Below, one piece after another: positions 23,919-32,037 of a DNA stretch of 48,583 nt. Position 1 is the stretch's first letter, and every line of letters begins with the position of its first letter. Location: assembly GCF_003667505.1 (NCBI RefSeq), contig NZ_RCVJ01000115.1, positions 1-48,583 of the forward strand, in the 5' to 3' direction. Origin of the DNA: Micromonospora sp. BL4 (GTDB lineage Bacteria > Actinomycetota > Actinomycetes > Mycobacteriales > Micromonosporaceae). The notes under the pieces were generated by a model. It saw nothing but the letters and a program-made list of their open reading frames with translations. It did no database searches and was not told the origin of the DNA. Made by a program: the position numbers and the translations under genes.

Positions 23919-26297
23919 TCATGGCCCGGTCACCGGCAGGTCGCTGTCGTCCTCCAGCCGGCTGTCCGCGGCGGCCTGCCCGTCGGCGTCGCCGACCTCC
24001 TCGGCCACCGCCGCCGCGTCCGCCCAGTGCCGCCGTGCCTCGACGCGGTCGCCCAGAGCCGCGGCGGCGTCACCCAGGTAGAGCAGGGTGCGTGCCAGCC
24101 CCGGGGTGGGCCGGCTCTCCTCGCGCAGCCGCCGGCCCTCGGCCAGCAGCTCGTACGCCGCCCGCGCCTGCCCCGGCGCGGCGGTCAGCAGCGTCGCCCC
24201 GGCATTGAGCAGCGCCGCCGCCCGGCTCGTCGGGTCGCTCACCGACTCGTACTCCCGCAGCGCGGCCCGCCACGCCTGCGCGGCGTCCAGGTGCTCGCCG
24301 AGGGCGGCGTGCACCAGCACCAGGTTGGTCAGGGCCGCCGCGTAGCCGCGGGCGTCACCCACCGACCGGAACGTGTTCGCCGCCCGCACCAGGTGGTGGT
24401 GCGCGGTGTCCAGCTCGCCCCGGGCCAGCTGCGCCGCGCCCAGGCCCAGATCGGTGAGCGCCAGCCCGGCCCGGTCCGCCCCCGAGCGGTGCCGGCGGGA
24501 CAGCTCCAGATGCTCCACCGCGTCGTCGAGCTGCCCCAGGTCCAGCAGGGCCAGGCCGAGGTTCATCCGGGCCTGGGCGGTGCCCCGCCGGCCCCGCTCG
24601 GCCACCGCGAGGGTGAGCGCGGCGGCAGCGCCCTGCGGATCGTGCCGGCGCCGGCGCAGCACCCCGAGCTCGTTGTGCGCCCAGCCGGCGATCTCCGGTC
24701 GGTCGTCGGCGGTCGGGGTGGCCAGCACGGTGCGGCAGACCTGCTCCCACTCGTCCAGCCGCTCGACGTGCGCCAGCCACCCGCACAGGGCCACCGCCAG
24801 CCGGAACCACCACCGGCGCACCCGGCGGGGCAGCGTCTCGGCCGCGCCGGCCGGCACCCGGACCACCGCCAGCAGCAGTTCCTGGTGCAGGTCGAACCAG
24901 CCGTACGGGTCGTCGTCCAGCGGCAGGGACCACTCCCGGTCCGGTGGGGAGCCCAGCACCGCCAGGTTGGCCGCGTGCCGTTCGGCCCGCCGGGCCAGGT
25001 GCCGGGTCAGGCGGGCCTGCGCGGCGACCCTTGCCCGGGCCGGGTCGGCGTCCCGCAGGTGCAGCCGCGCGTTGCCGGCGAGCAGCGGGCGGATCTCGTA
25101 CCGGTCGCCGGGCGCGCCGACGACGAACGCCGCGGCGGCCAACTCGTCGAGCAGCGCGGTGACCCGTTCGCGGTGCCGACCGGCCAGCGCGGCGATGGCG
25201 GGCCGGTCCACCGGGGCGGGCGCCAGCGACATCAGCCGGTACAGCCGGCGGGCCTCGCGGGTCAACGCCCGGTACGCGGTGTCCCGTTCGGTGACCAGCC
25301 GGGCCGCCGGGGAGACGGCGACCCGCTGGTGCGGCGGCGTCTGCACCGCGCGGCGCAGCGCGTCCAGGACGTCGGCGTGCCGCCAGCCGTGCTGGGCGGT
25401 GCGGTAGCCGAGCGCCCGGACGGTGCGCGGCTGCCGTCCGCACACCTCGACGATCTCGCCGACCGCGGGGTCGGTGCGCGGGTCGGCGCGGCGGACCCGC
25501 GCGGCCGGCGCCGCCCCGCCCGCGGCGGCGAACAACTCGACCGCCTCGGCCGGGCCGGGCTCGGCGATCCAGTGCGTGACCACCCCCTCCAGCCCGCTCA
25601 GCGCCGGGCCGCCGGCGAGCAGCAGCCGGCAGGTCCGCGCGGTGGGCGGAAGCAGCGGCCGGACCTGCTCGGGTCGGTCGACGTTGTCCAGCACCAGCAG
25701 GATCTTGCGGCCGTCGAGCTGGCCACGCAGCGCGTCGGCGGCGACCGCGAGGGCGTCCGGCCGGCCGGAGATCGGCCCAGCGGTGCCCAGCACCCCGGCC
25801 AGCGCGGTGAGGACCTGCCGGGCGGACCGGGGGCGACCGCCGCGGCGCAGGTCGAGGTAGTACTGCCCGTCCGGGAAGTCCTCCCGGCACAGGTTCGCCG
25901 CCTGCACCGCGCAGGCGGAGGTGCCCACGGCGCGCCGGCCCAGCACGGCCACCGCATGCTCCCGGGCGAGTAGCGCGAGCACCGCCTCGACGTGCTCGTC
26001 GCGGCCGGTGAAGCCGGCCGGGTAGGGCAGCGTCGGCGCACCGGCGGCGGGTGCGGCGACGACCTCGGTGGGCTCGGGGCTCACCTCCCGACCGGCCCGG
26101 CGTCGGCGCATCTCGAACACCACGAAGCCGATCCCGCCGGTGACCACCAGCACGATGCTGGCGGGCCCGAGCACGCTGGCCGCCAGCTCGGAGAGCAGGT
26201 TGCTGGCCAGGTTGCCGAGCACCCCGCTGACCAGCGTGCCGACGGCGATCAGCACCGGCCAGCGTGGCCCCCGGCCGGTGCCGGTGGGGCTGGTCAC
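23919..26297 (-). CDS. Membrane-anchored STAND-like TPR protein with degenerate P-loop
   Basis: A 792-residue protein. Two helices at about 13-33 and 45-62 anchor it. FTGRDEHVEAVLALL (96-110) begins a STAND/AP-ATPase module, but the P-loop is GRRAVGTSA (120-128), with Thr126 where the Lys of GxGGxGKT should stand. The Walker B KILLVLDNVD (198-207) is kept. A winged-helix-like part and then TPR-like helical repeats (about 500-780, such as AQARMNLGLALLDLGQLDDAVEHLE) follow. Typical relatives are SARP-type or NB-ARC regulators with an N-terminal DNA-binding domain, absent here. GTGA overlap with the permease gene shows tight coupling. It may scaffold or sense for the ABC module. Confidence 0.8.
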   Translation of the reverse strand: MTSPTGTGRGPRWPVLIAVGTLVSGVLGNLASNLLSELAASVLGPASIVLVVTGGIGFVVFEMRRRRAGREVSPEPTEVVAAPAAGAPTLPYPAGFTGRDEHVEAVLALLAREHAVAVLGRRAVGTSACAVQAANLCREDFPDGQYYLDLRRGGRPRSARQVLTALAGVLGTAGPISGRPDALAVAADALRGQLDGRKILLVLDNVDRPEQVRPLLPPTARTCRLLLAGGPALSGLEGVVTHWIAEPGPAEAVELFAAAGGAAPAARVRRADPRTDPAVGEIVEVCGRQPRTVRALGYRTAQHGWRHADVLDALRRAVQTPPHQRVAVSPAARLVTERDTAYRALTREARRLYRLMSLAPAPVDRPAIAALAGRHRERVTALLDELAAAAFVVGAPGDRYEIRPLLAGNARLHLRDADPARARVAAQARLTRHLARRAERHAANLAVLGSPPDREWSLPLDDDPYGWFDLHQELLLAVVRVPAGAAETLPRRVRRWWFRLAVALCGWLAHVERLDEWEQVCRTVLATPTADDRPEIAGWAHNELGVLRRRRHDPQGAAAALTLAVAERGRRGTAQARMNLGLALLDLGQLDDAVEHLELSRRHRSGADRAGLALTDLGLGAAQLARGELDTAHHHLVRAANTFRSVGDARGYAAALTNLVLVHAALGEHLDAAQAWRAALREYESVSDPTSRAAALLNAGATLLTAAPGQARAAYELLAEGRRLREESRPTPGLARTLLYLGDAAAALGDRVEARRHWADAAAVAEEVGDADGQAAADSRLEDDSDLPVTGP

Positions 26298-28060
26298 CGG
26301 ACGCCGCCGGAGACCAGGCCGGCCACGAGCTGCCGCCGGGCGAGCACCACCAGCACCACCGGCAGCACCGAGGCGAGCACCGAGCTGGCGGCCAGCAGAC
26401 CGCTGTTGCTGACGAAGCCCCGGGTCTGCCCGGCCAGGAAGTGCCCCAGCGGTGCCGCCTCCGGGCCGCTGAACAGCAGGCCCACCACCAGGTCGTTCCA
26501 GACCTGGACGAACTCCAGCACGGAGACCGCCACCACCGCCGGCAGGTTGTGCCGGGCCAGCCGGCGCAGGGTGCCCCACCAGCGCCGCCCGCCCAGCCGG
26601 GCGCCGCGGACCTGCTCGGCCGGCAGGTCGGCGAACGCGTTGCGCAGCACCAGCACCGCGAACGGGACGCCCAGCGCCACGTGCACCAGGGCCAGACCCC
26701 GAGCCGTGCCGGAGGAGAGCACCAGGCCCAGCACCTCGTTGACCGGCCCGGCGATGACCTGGACGGGCACGACGCTGGCCGCCAGCAGCAGCAGCCCGGT
26801 GGCCTGCGCGGCCGGCCCGGTCAACCAGGCCAGCGGGTACGCGGCCAGCAGCGCCACCACCAGCACCGTGGCGGTCACCACGGTGGCCAGCAGCAGCGTG
26901 AAGGCCAGCGTCCGCCACAGCTCGGTGCCGGTGACCATCTGGCGATACGAGCCGAGCCCCGGCGGCGCCGACCACCAGCCGCGCGCGGCGGAATCCACCC
27001 GCCCGTGCAAGGAGGTGGCGACCAGCACCACCAGCGGCACCAGCCAGGCCACCGCGGCGCCCGCCGCGAGCAGCCGGAACACCCGCCGGGGCGGCGCCAC
27101 CCGGTCCGGGCCCGGCGGCGTCTCGGCCCGCGGCGGGGGCCACGCCTGCCGGACGAACAACGCCGCCACCAGGATCCCGCCGACGACCGCCGCCAGCCAC
27201 ACCACGCCGAGCGCGGCCCCCTCACCGGTGGTGGTGCCGCCGGAGGTCTGCCAGACCCGCAGCGCGAGCACGGCGGCCTCGTCGCGGACCGAGCCGGGAG
27301 TCATCACCAGGATCAGGTCGAAGGTGCGGCTGGTGCCCACCGCCACCAGCGCGAAGACCACCGCGACCGTCCGCAGCAGCAGCGGCCGCCACTGCGCGTC
27401 CCACAGCACGTGCCGGCGACCACCGCCGTAGGCGCGGACCGCGTCCGCCAGGCTCGGCGGCACCGCGTCCAGCGCCGCCCGGAAGACCAGCACCGCCAGG
27501 CCCACCCAGGCCCAGACGAACGCGGACATCAGCGCCACCGTGACCAGGCCCGGCCCGAGCAGCTGCGGGGCGTCCTCGGCGGACCGGCCGGTCAACCGCG
27601 CGGCGACCAGCGTGGCCAGACCCCGGGTGGGGTCGGGGTCGTACATCAGCCGGAACGTCACCCCGGTGACGACCAGCGGCAACGCCACCGGCACCAGCAG
27701 GATGAGGCGGACCAGGCCACCCTCCTGCGATCGGCGGGACGCGGCGGCGAGCAGGTAGCCCAGCGCCGTCACCACCGCCGGCACCAGCACCGCCCAGAGG
27801 ACCGTGCGGCCGACCACCGCTCCGGTGTCCGGCGCGGCGAGCGCGGTGCGGAAGTGGGCGGCGCCGACCCAGTGCCCGCCGGTGGTGACACTGGCGTGCA
27901 AGGTCCGCAGCACCGGCCACACCACCAGCCCGCCGAGCAGCACCATGGCGGGCAGCAGCAGCGCGGAGGTGGCCCCGGCCGCCGGGTAGGCCCGGCCACG
28001 CCGGGCCGGCCCGACGTCGTCGAGGACGGCCAGCTCGCCGAGCACCTTCACCTGGCTCAT
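26294..28060 (-). CDS. Fused double ABC sugar-type permease (MalF-MalG in one chain)
   Basis: A 588-residue protein in which two permease domains, normally separate subunits, are joined. The first covers about 30-305 with an EAA-like loop at 206-227 (ADAVRAYGGGRRHVLWDAQW). The second covers about 325-585 with an EAA-like loop at 482-508 (EQVRGARLGG to NLPAVV) and the family ending FVQVWNDLVVGLLF. The joint is a Pro-rich stretch near 305-325. Such loops dock into the ATPase subunits. The gene overlaps both neighbours by four bases. No frameshift is needed to read the fusion. Confidence 0.87.
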   Translation of the reverse strand: MSQVKVLGELAVLDDVGPARRGRAYPAAGATSALLLPAMVLLGGLVVWPVLRTLHASVTTGGHWVGAAHFRTALAAPDTGAVVGRTVLWAVLVPAVVTALGYLLAAASRRSQEGGLVRLILLVPVALPLVVTGVTFRLMYDPDPTRGLATLVAARLTGRSAEDAPQLLGPGLVTVALMSAFVWAWVGLAVLVFRAALDAVPPSLADAVRAYGGGRRHVLWDAQWRPLLLRTVAVVFALVAVGTSRTFDLILVMTPGSVRDEAAVLALRVWQTSGGTTTGEGAALGVVWLAAVVGGILVAALFVRQAWPPPRAETPPGPDRVAPPRRVFRLLAAGAAVAWLVPLVVLVATSLHGRVDSAARGWWSAPPGLGSYRQMVTGTELWRTLAFTLLLATVVTATVLVVALLAAYPLAWLTGPAAQATGLLLLAASVVPVQVIAGPVNEVLGLVLSSGTARGLALVHVALGVPFAVLVLRNAFADLPAEQVRGARLGGRRWWGTLRRLARHNLPAVVAVSVLEFVQVWNDLVVGLLFSGPEAAPLGHFLAGQTRGFVSNSGLLAASSVLASVLPVVLVVLARRQLVAGLVSGGVR

Positions 28061-29337
28061 CGGCCGCCGTCCGCGCTGCGGGCCGCCGCGGCGAGCTGCC
28101 CGGTGGCGCGACGGACCGCCTCGGCGGCCGGTACGCCGTCGGTGACGTCGGCGAAGAAGTCCTGCATGATCCGCCAGATCCCCAGCCCGTCGGAGCCGGT
28201 GAACGGGCCGGGCAGCTGGTCGGAGAGGTCGAAGCGCAGGGTGCCGGGGGCGCGCATCTCCTCCGCGAGCCGGCGGCGGACCGGGTCGACGTAATCGCCC
28301 AGTGGGATGGTGGTGTTCGGGGAGAGGTAACCGCCGACGCGCAACCAGGGCTGGAACGACTCGGCTCTGGTGAGCCACTCGACCAGCTCCACGCCGCCGC
28401 GGGCGTCGGCGAACGCCACCGCCGCGTCACCGCCGACGATCAGGGGGCCGCGCGCGCCCGGCCGGGCGCTCGGGAACGGGAAGGTCTCCGGCTCCTCCGG
28501 ACCGCGTCGGAACGTGCCGATCACCTCGGCGGTGAAGTCGGCCTCGAAGACCATCACCGCCCGCCGGGAGCGCACGACCTGGATCACCGACTCCTCGTAC
28601 TGGGTGAGCAGGGCGCGGCGGCCGCCGCCGGGGAAGGCGCCGTCGATGCTCCACAGTTCGGCGAGCCGGTCCAGGGCGTCGCGCACCGGTCGGCCCTGCC
28701 AGTCGGCGTCCGACCCGGCGAGCGCGTCGTACGCGTCGGGCGTCAGGTCGGCCAGGACGTTCTCGAACCAGTCGGTGAGCACCCAGCCGTCCGCCGCGCC
28801 GATCGCCAGCGGCGCCGGGCCGGACCCGCGCCGGGCGAGCGCGCCGAGGGTGCGCGTCAGCGTGACCAGCTCGTCCCAGGTGCCCGGCGTCTCGGGCAGC
28901 ACCGACGGCAGATGCCAGATCAGCGACTTGTGCGCCGCCTTCACCCAGACGCCGTAGCGCCGCCCGCGGGTCATCAGCAGGTCGCTCAGCCCGGGGGGGA
29001 CCGCGTACTCGTTCGACGGGCGCACCGGGCTCAACCAGCCTCGCTCGGCGTACTCGGTGACCAGGCCGGGACGCGGCAGGATGGCGACGTCGGGGCTGGT
29101 GCCGGCGAGGTGCCGGGCGCGCAGGAACGCGTCGATGTCGTTGCCGGCGCTGACCACGTGCACGGTGCCCGGGTAGCCGGCGACCACCTCGCGGAACCGG
29201 TCCAGCTCGTCGCTGCTCCACACCACCGCCACCTGCACCGAGCGGGTGCCGCCCGCGCAGCCGGCCGTGGCGGCCGTGGCGCCGGCCGCGGCGGCCCGCA
29301 GCAGGGTACGCCGGGTCACCCGGCCGGCCGGCGTCAT
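28057..29337 (-). CDS. Tat-type lipoprotein, ABC sugar-binding protein
   Basis: A 426-residue extracellular solute-binding protein. The N-terminus has a twin-arginine motif (TRRTLLR, 8-14), a short hydrophobic stretch and a lipobox ending at Cys27 (ATAGC). The body follows the MalE/type I sugar-binding pattern (LPETPGTWDELVTLTRTLGAL, DGWVLTDWFENVL, FRRGPEEPETFPFPSARPG, GGDAAVAFAD). It would be anchored on the outer face of the membrane and hand a ligand to the fused permease. Both ends overlap neighbours by four bases. Confidence 0.88.
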   Translation of the reverse strand: MTPAGRVTRRTLLRAAAAGATAATAGCAGGTRSVQVAVVWSSDELDRFREVVAGYPGTVHVVSAGNDIDAFLRARHLAGTSPDVAILPRPGLVTEYAERGWLSPVRPSNEYAVPPGLSDLLMTRGRRYGVWVKAAHKSLIWHLPSVLPETPGTWDELVTLTRTLGALARRGSGPAPLAIGAADGWVLTDWFENVLADLTPDAYDALAGSDADWQGRPVRDALDRLAELWSIDGAFPGGGRRALLTQYEESVIQVVRSRRAVMVFEADFTAEVIGTFRRGPEEPETFPFPSARPGARGPLIVGGDAAVAFADARGGVELVEWLTRAESFQPWLRVGGYLSPNTTIPLGDYVDPVRRRLAEEMRAPGTLRFDLSDQLPGPFTGSDGLGIWRIMQDFFADVTDGVPAAEAVRRATGQLAAAARSADGGR

Positions 29338-29966
29338 CCGGCCACCCCCTCGGCCTCGGTGACCAGGTCGTGCCGCCGCGGGATCTCGGCCAGGGTGGCC
29401 GGATCGGCGGTGCACACGAGCACGGCGACTCCGGGCGCGTCCGGTGGGGACAGTCGGGGCAGCAGATCGCCGAGGCGGCTGCCGCCGGCCGGCTCGGTGG
29501 GCAGGTCGACGACGAGCACCTCGGGCAGGCAGACGGCGGCCCGGGCGAGGGCCACCCGGAACCGTTGGGCGTCGGAGAGCAGGTGCGGCAGCAGCGCGAG
29601 CGTCGGGGCCAGCTCCAGCCGGTCGACCACGGTGGCCGTCCAGTCGTCGGCCACCTCGTGCACCCGTTCGCGTTTGCGCTGGCCGTACTCGATGTTGCGG
29701 CGCACGGTGAGCTGGGGCAGCAGCGCGCCGCCGGCGGGCACGTAGCCGATCTGCCGGCGTGGCGGCGGTTGGGCGGTGACGTCCCGGTCGCCGACCACGA
29801 CCCGGCCGGTGACCGGGGCGGCGAGGCCGGCCAGGACCCGGGCCACGGCCGTGCCGATCCGGGGCGGGGCCACCAGGGCGGCCGTCGTGCCGGCCGGTAC
29901 GTCGAGGGTCACCGGCCCGGTGCCGGGGACGGCGACCAGTGCGTGTAGCCGTAGCGTGACCCTCAC
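29334..29966 (-). CDS. Degenerate ABC ATPase-like protein (pseudo-ATPase)
   Basis: About 210 residues that follow the sugar ABC ATPase fold from end to end but lack its catalytic residues. Walker A reads APPRIGTAV (33-41) without Lys. The Q-loop reads YVPA (75-78) without Gln. The signature is LSDAQ (130-134). Walker B is VLVVDLP (150-156) with Leu for the catalytic Glu. The H-loop is TAD (186-188) without His. The frame is intact and the stop overlaps the next start (ATGA), so it looks retained, not decayed. The start is uncertain: GTG 29966 is used, although its GGAG is adjacent; ATG 30038 is an alternative without a ribosome site. Confidence 0.8.
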   Translation of the reverse strand: MRVTLRLHALVAVPGTGPVTLDVPAGTTAALVAPPRIGTAVARVLAGLAAPVTGRVVVGDRDVTAQPPPRRQIGYVPAGGALLPQLTVRRNIEYGQRKRERVHEVADDWTATVVDRLELAPTLALLPHLLSDAQRFRVALARAAVCLPEVLVVDLPTEPAGGSRLGDLLPRLSPPDAPGVAVLVCTADPATLAEIPRRHDLVTEAEGVAG

Positions 29967-30061
29967 CTCCGGTGACCGCTGGTGACCGTCCCAGGGTGGC
30001 ACACCGTGCCGACAGTCGATGCCCCGCAGATCTTCCATTGTGGAGAAGATGCCGCGGGCCG

Positions 30062-31054
30062 CTACCGTGCCGGCTGTCCGCTGGGGGCGTAGAGGGCGGC
30101 CAGTCCGGCAGCCGTGGCGGCGAGCCGCTCGCGCAGCGCGACCGGCGTCAGCACCTCCACGTCGGCTCCGAGGCGCAGCAGGTCGCCGTGCGCGTGGGTG
30201 AGCGATTCGATCGGCAGCGTCGCGGTCACCCAGCCCCGGGCGTCCGGTGGCCCGGCGCTGGCGTCCACCGCGGCCACCACCGGATCGCTGCCGATCTCCC
30301 GCAGCCGTTCCCGGCCGCCCGGGGAGAGCCGCACGGTGGCCTCGTCCTGGTGCAGCCGGGCCCGGAACTGCACGACGTGCGCGCGCCACCAGGCCGGCAG
30401 GTCGAAGTCGTCCGGCCGGTCGAACTCCTGGCCGAGGGGGGTCAGCGCGAGGATCTGGTTGACCCGGTAGGTCGCCGGGGCGCCACGGCCGGGCCGGTCG
30501 GCCACCACGTACCACCGGCCGCCCTTGAGCACCAGGCCGTACGGCTCCAGCACCCGGGTCACCTCGCCGTCCCAGCTGCGGTAGCGCACCTCGATGCGGT
30601 GCTGCCGCCAGACCGCCTCGGCCGTGCGGGCCAGCTCGGGGGAGGCGTCGCCGTCGGCGTACCAGCCGGGCGTGTCCAGGTGGAAGCGTTGCTGGAGCTG
30701 GGTGGCCCGGTCGCGCAGCGGGGTGGGCAGCGCGGCGTGCAGCTTGAGTTGCAGCGCGGCCACCACGTCGCCGTAGCCCAGCTCGTCGGCGGGCCCGGGC
30801 AGCCCGGCGAGGAAGAGCCGGTCGGCCTCCTCGGCGGTCAGCCCGGTCAGCCGGGTCCGCCAGCCGTCGACGAGTTGGTAGCCGCCGGCGTGCCCGGCCT
30901 CGCCGTAGAGCGGGATGCCGGCGGCGTGCAGCGACTCCACGTCCCGGTAGATCGTCCGCGGTGAGACGGCCAACCGCTCGGCGAGCTGCGCGGCGGTGAG
31001 CCGGCCGTGCGACTGGAGCAGCAGCAGGAGGGAGAGAAGTCGACTGGCCCGCAC
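30062..31054 (-). CDS. WYL-domain HTH regulator (YafY-like)
   Basis: A 330-residue regulator. The N-terminal helix-turn-helix (AAQLAERLAVSPRTIYRDVESL, about 20-42) is followed by a wing with GIPLYGEAGHAGGYQL, and a WYL domain (about 140-225; EPYGLVLKGGRWYVVA) and a WCX-type C-terminal part. WYL domains sense ligands, possibly nucleotides or nucleic acids. It is divergent from 31099 and shares a palindromic site with it. The ABC pseudo-ATPase gene starts 95 bases after its stop on the same strand, so it may also head that operon. Confidence 0.9.
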   Translation of the reverse strand: MRASRLLSLLLLLQSHGRLTAAQLAERLAVSPRTIYRDVESLHAAGIPLYGEAGHAGGYQLVDGWRTRLTGLTAEEADRLFLAGLPGPADELGYGDVVAALQLKLHAALPTPLRDRATQLQQRFHLDTPGWYADGDASPELARTAEAVWRQHRIEVRYRSWDGEVTRVLEPYGLVLKGGRWYVVADRPGRGAPATYRVNQILALTPLGQEFDRPDDFDLPAWWRAHVVQFRARLHQDEATVRLSPGGRERLREIGSDPVVAAVDASAGPPDARGWVTATLPIESLTHAHGDLLRLGADVEVLTPVALRERLAATAAGLAALYAPSGQPAR

Positions 31055-31058
31055 TTCA

Positions 31059-31075
31059 CTGACACTAGTTGTCAG
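31059..31075. promoter_or_regulatory. Palindromic operator for the WYL regulator
   Basis: CTGACA (31059-31064) and TGTCAG (31070-31075) form a perfect inverted repeat around ctagt, in the 44-base gap between divergent starts at 31054 and 31099. TGACA/TGTCA half-sites are usual for WYL regulators. It lies 5 bases before the regulator's own start and upstream of a -10-like TACCGT (31087-31092) that serves 31099. Confidence 0.7.
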
Positions 31076-31098
31076 GGGAGTCGTTCTACCGTCCCGGC

Positions 31099-31578
31099 AT
31101 GGCTTTTCGCGACAAGGATCTACGAACGCCGGGACCGGTCATGGTGGACGGCCGGCAGCTCAAGCGCTACCACATCGACCAGCCGGAACGGCCCATCGAG
31201 CCGGAGGTGGAGAAGGCCGCGTACGACCTGCTGCCGGCCCTGCTGGCGGACGTCGCCGACGACGGCACCCCGGCCGCCGGGTGGGTGGTGCTGCACCGGG
31301 GCGCGGACACCGGCGCCTACCTCCTGGCGTACACCTGGGTGTGGGACAACGCGGTGGAGGTGCGCACCGCGGCGGCCGGGCAGCCGGCGCTGGACTGCCC
31401 GGACGATGATCCGGCACACTTCGTCGAGCTTCGCCGCCCTGCGGTGGGCTGCGTCTGGGAGTTGGCGGTGCTGGAGCACGAGCGCGCCGCCTGGGTCCGG
31501 CACATGCTGGCGCCGGAGAGTCCTGACCTGACCGGTTACCTGAACGACACACGAGCGGAAGGGCCGGTGGGCCGCTGA
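31099..31578 (+). CDS. Hypothetical protein, divergent from the WYL regulator
   Basis: A 159-residue soluble protein that I do not recognise. It has a charged N-terminus (DKDLRTPGPVMVDGRQLKRYHID), a middle with VVLHRGADTGAYLLAYTWVWDNAVEV that reads as beta strands, and a C-terminal ELAVLEHERAAWVRHML helix. The ATG follows TACCGT by 6 bases, suggesting a leaderless transcript. Its stop shares a base with the next start (TGATG), so it is coupled to 31578. It is probably regulated by the WYL protein. Confidence 0.75.
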   Translation: MAFRDKDLRTPGPVMVDGRQLKRYHIDQPERPIEPEVEKAAYDLLPALLADVADDGTPAAGWVVLHRGADTGAYLLAYTWVWDNAVEVRTAAAGQPALDCPDDDPAHFVELRRPAVGCVWELAVLEHERAAWVRHMLAPESPDLTGYLNDTRAEGPVGR

Positions 31579-32033
31579 TGGGCGACTTCGACTTCTTTGT
31601 GGGCACCTGGAACGTGGTCAACCAGCGGCTGCGCAAGCGGCTGGTGGGCTCCGACGAGTGGGAGGAGTTCCCGGGGCTGTCGGTCGCCCACGGCTTCTTC
31701 GGCGGCGGCGGCCACTTCGACGAGATCACCTTCCCGACCAGGGGCTCGGCCGGCGCCACGGTGCGGATCTTCGACCCCGCCCACCAGGAATGGTCGATCT
31801 ACTGGATGAGCAGCGACCGCGGCGAGCTGGAGCAGCCGCCGATGGTGGGCCGCTTCGTCGACGGCGTCGGCCGCTTCTACGCCGACGACCAGCATGAGGG
31901 GCGCCCGGTGCGGTGCCGGTTCATCTGGTCGGAGATCACCGCGACCACCGCCCGCTGGGAACAGGCGTTCTCCACCGACGGCGAGCGCACCTGGGAAACC
32001 AACTGGATCATGACCTTCACCAAGGCGGCGTAG
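31578..32033 (+). CDS. DUF1579-like beta-barrel protein
   Basis: A 151-residue protein. FDFFVGTWNVVNQRL, with a G-x-W near the start, followed by alternating strands (RIFDPAHQEWSIYWMSS, RFIWSEITATTARWEQAFS) and the ending ETNWIMTFTKA are the pattern of lipocalin-like DUF1579 proteins. These may bind a small ligand; none is known here. It is coupled by overlap to the upstream gene and converges with ethR, 4 bases apart. Confidence 0.75.
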   Translation: MGDFDFFVGTWNVVNQRLRKRLVGSDEWEEFPGLSVAHGFFGGGGHFDEITFPTRGSAGATVRIFDPAHQEWSIYWMSSDRGELEQPPMVGRFVDGVGRFYADDQHEGRPVRCRFIWSEITATTARWEQAFSTDGERTWETNWIMTFTKAA

Positions 32034-32037
32034 TAGC

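Noticed and set aside
26298..27200. Extension of the STAND frame upstream of 26297
   Set aside because: The region codes for the fused permease in another frame, and the GTG at 26297 overlaps that stop neatly.
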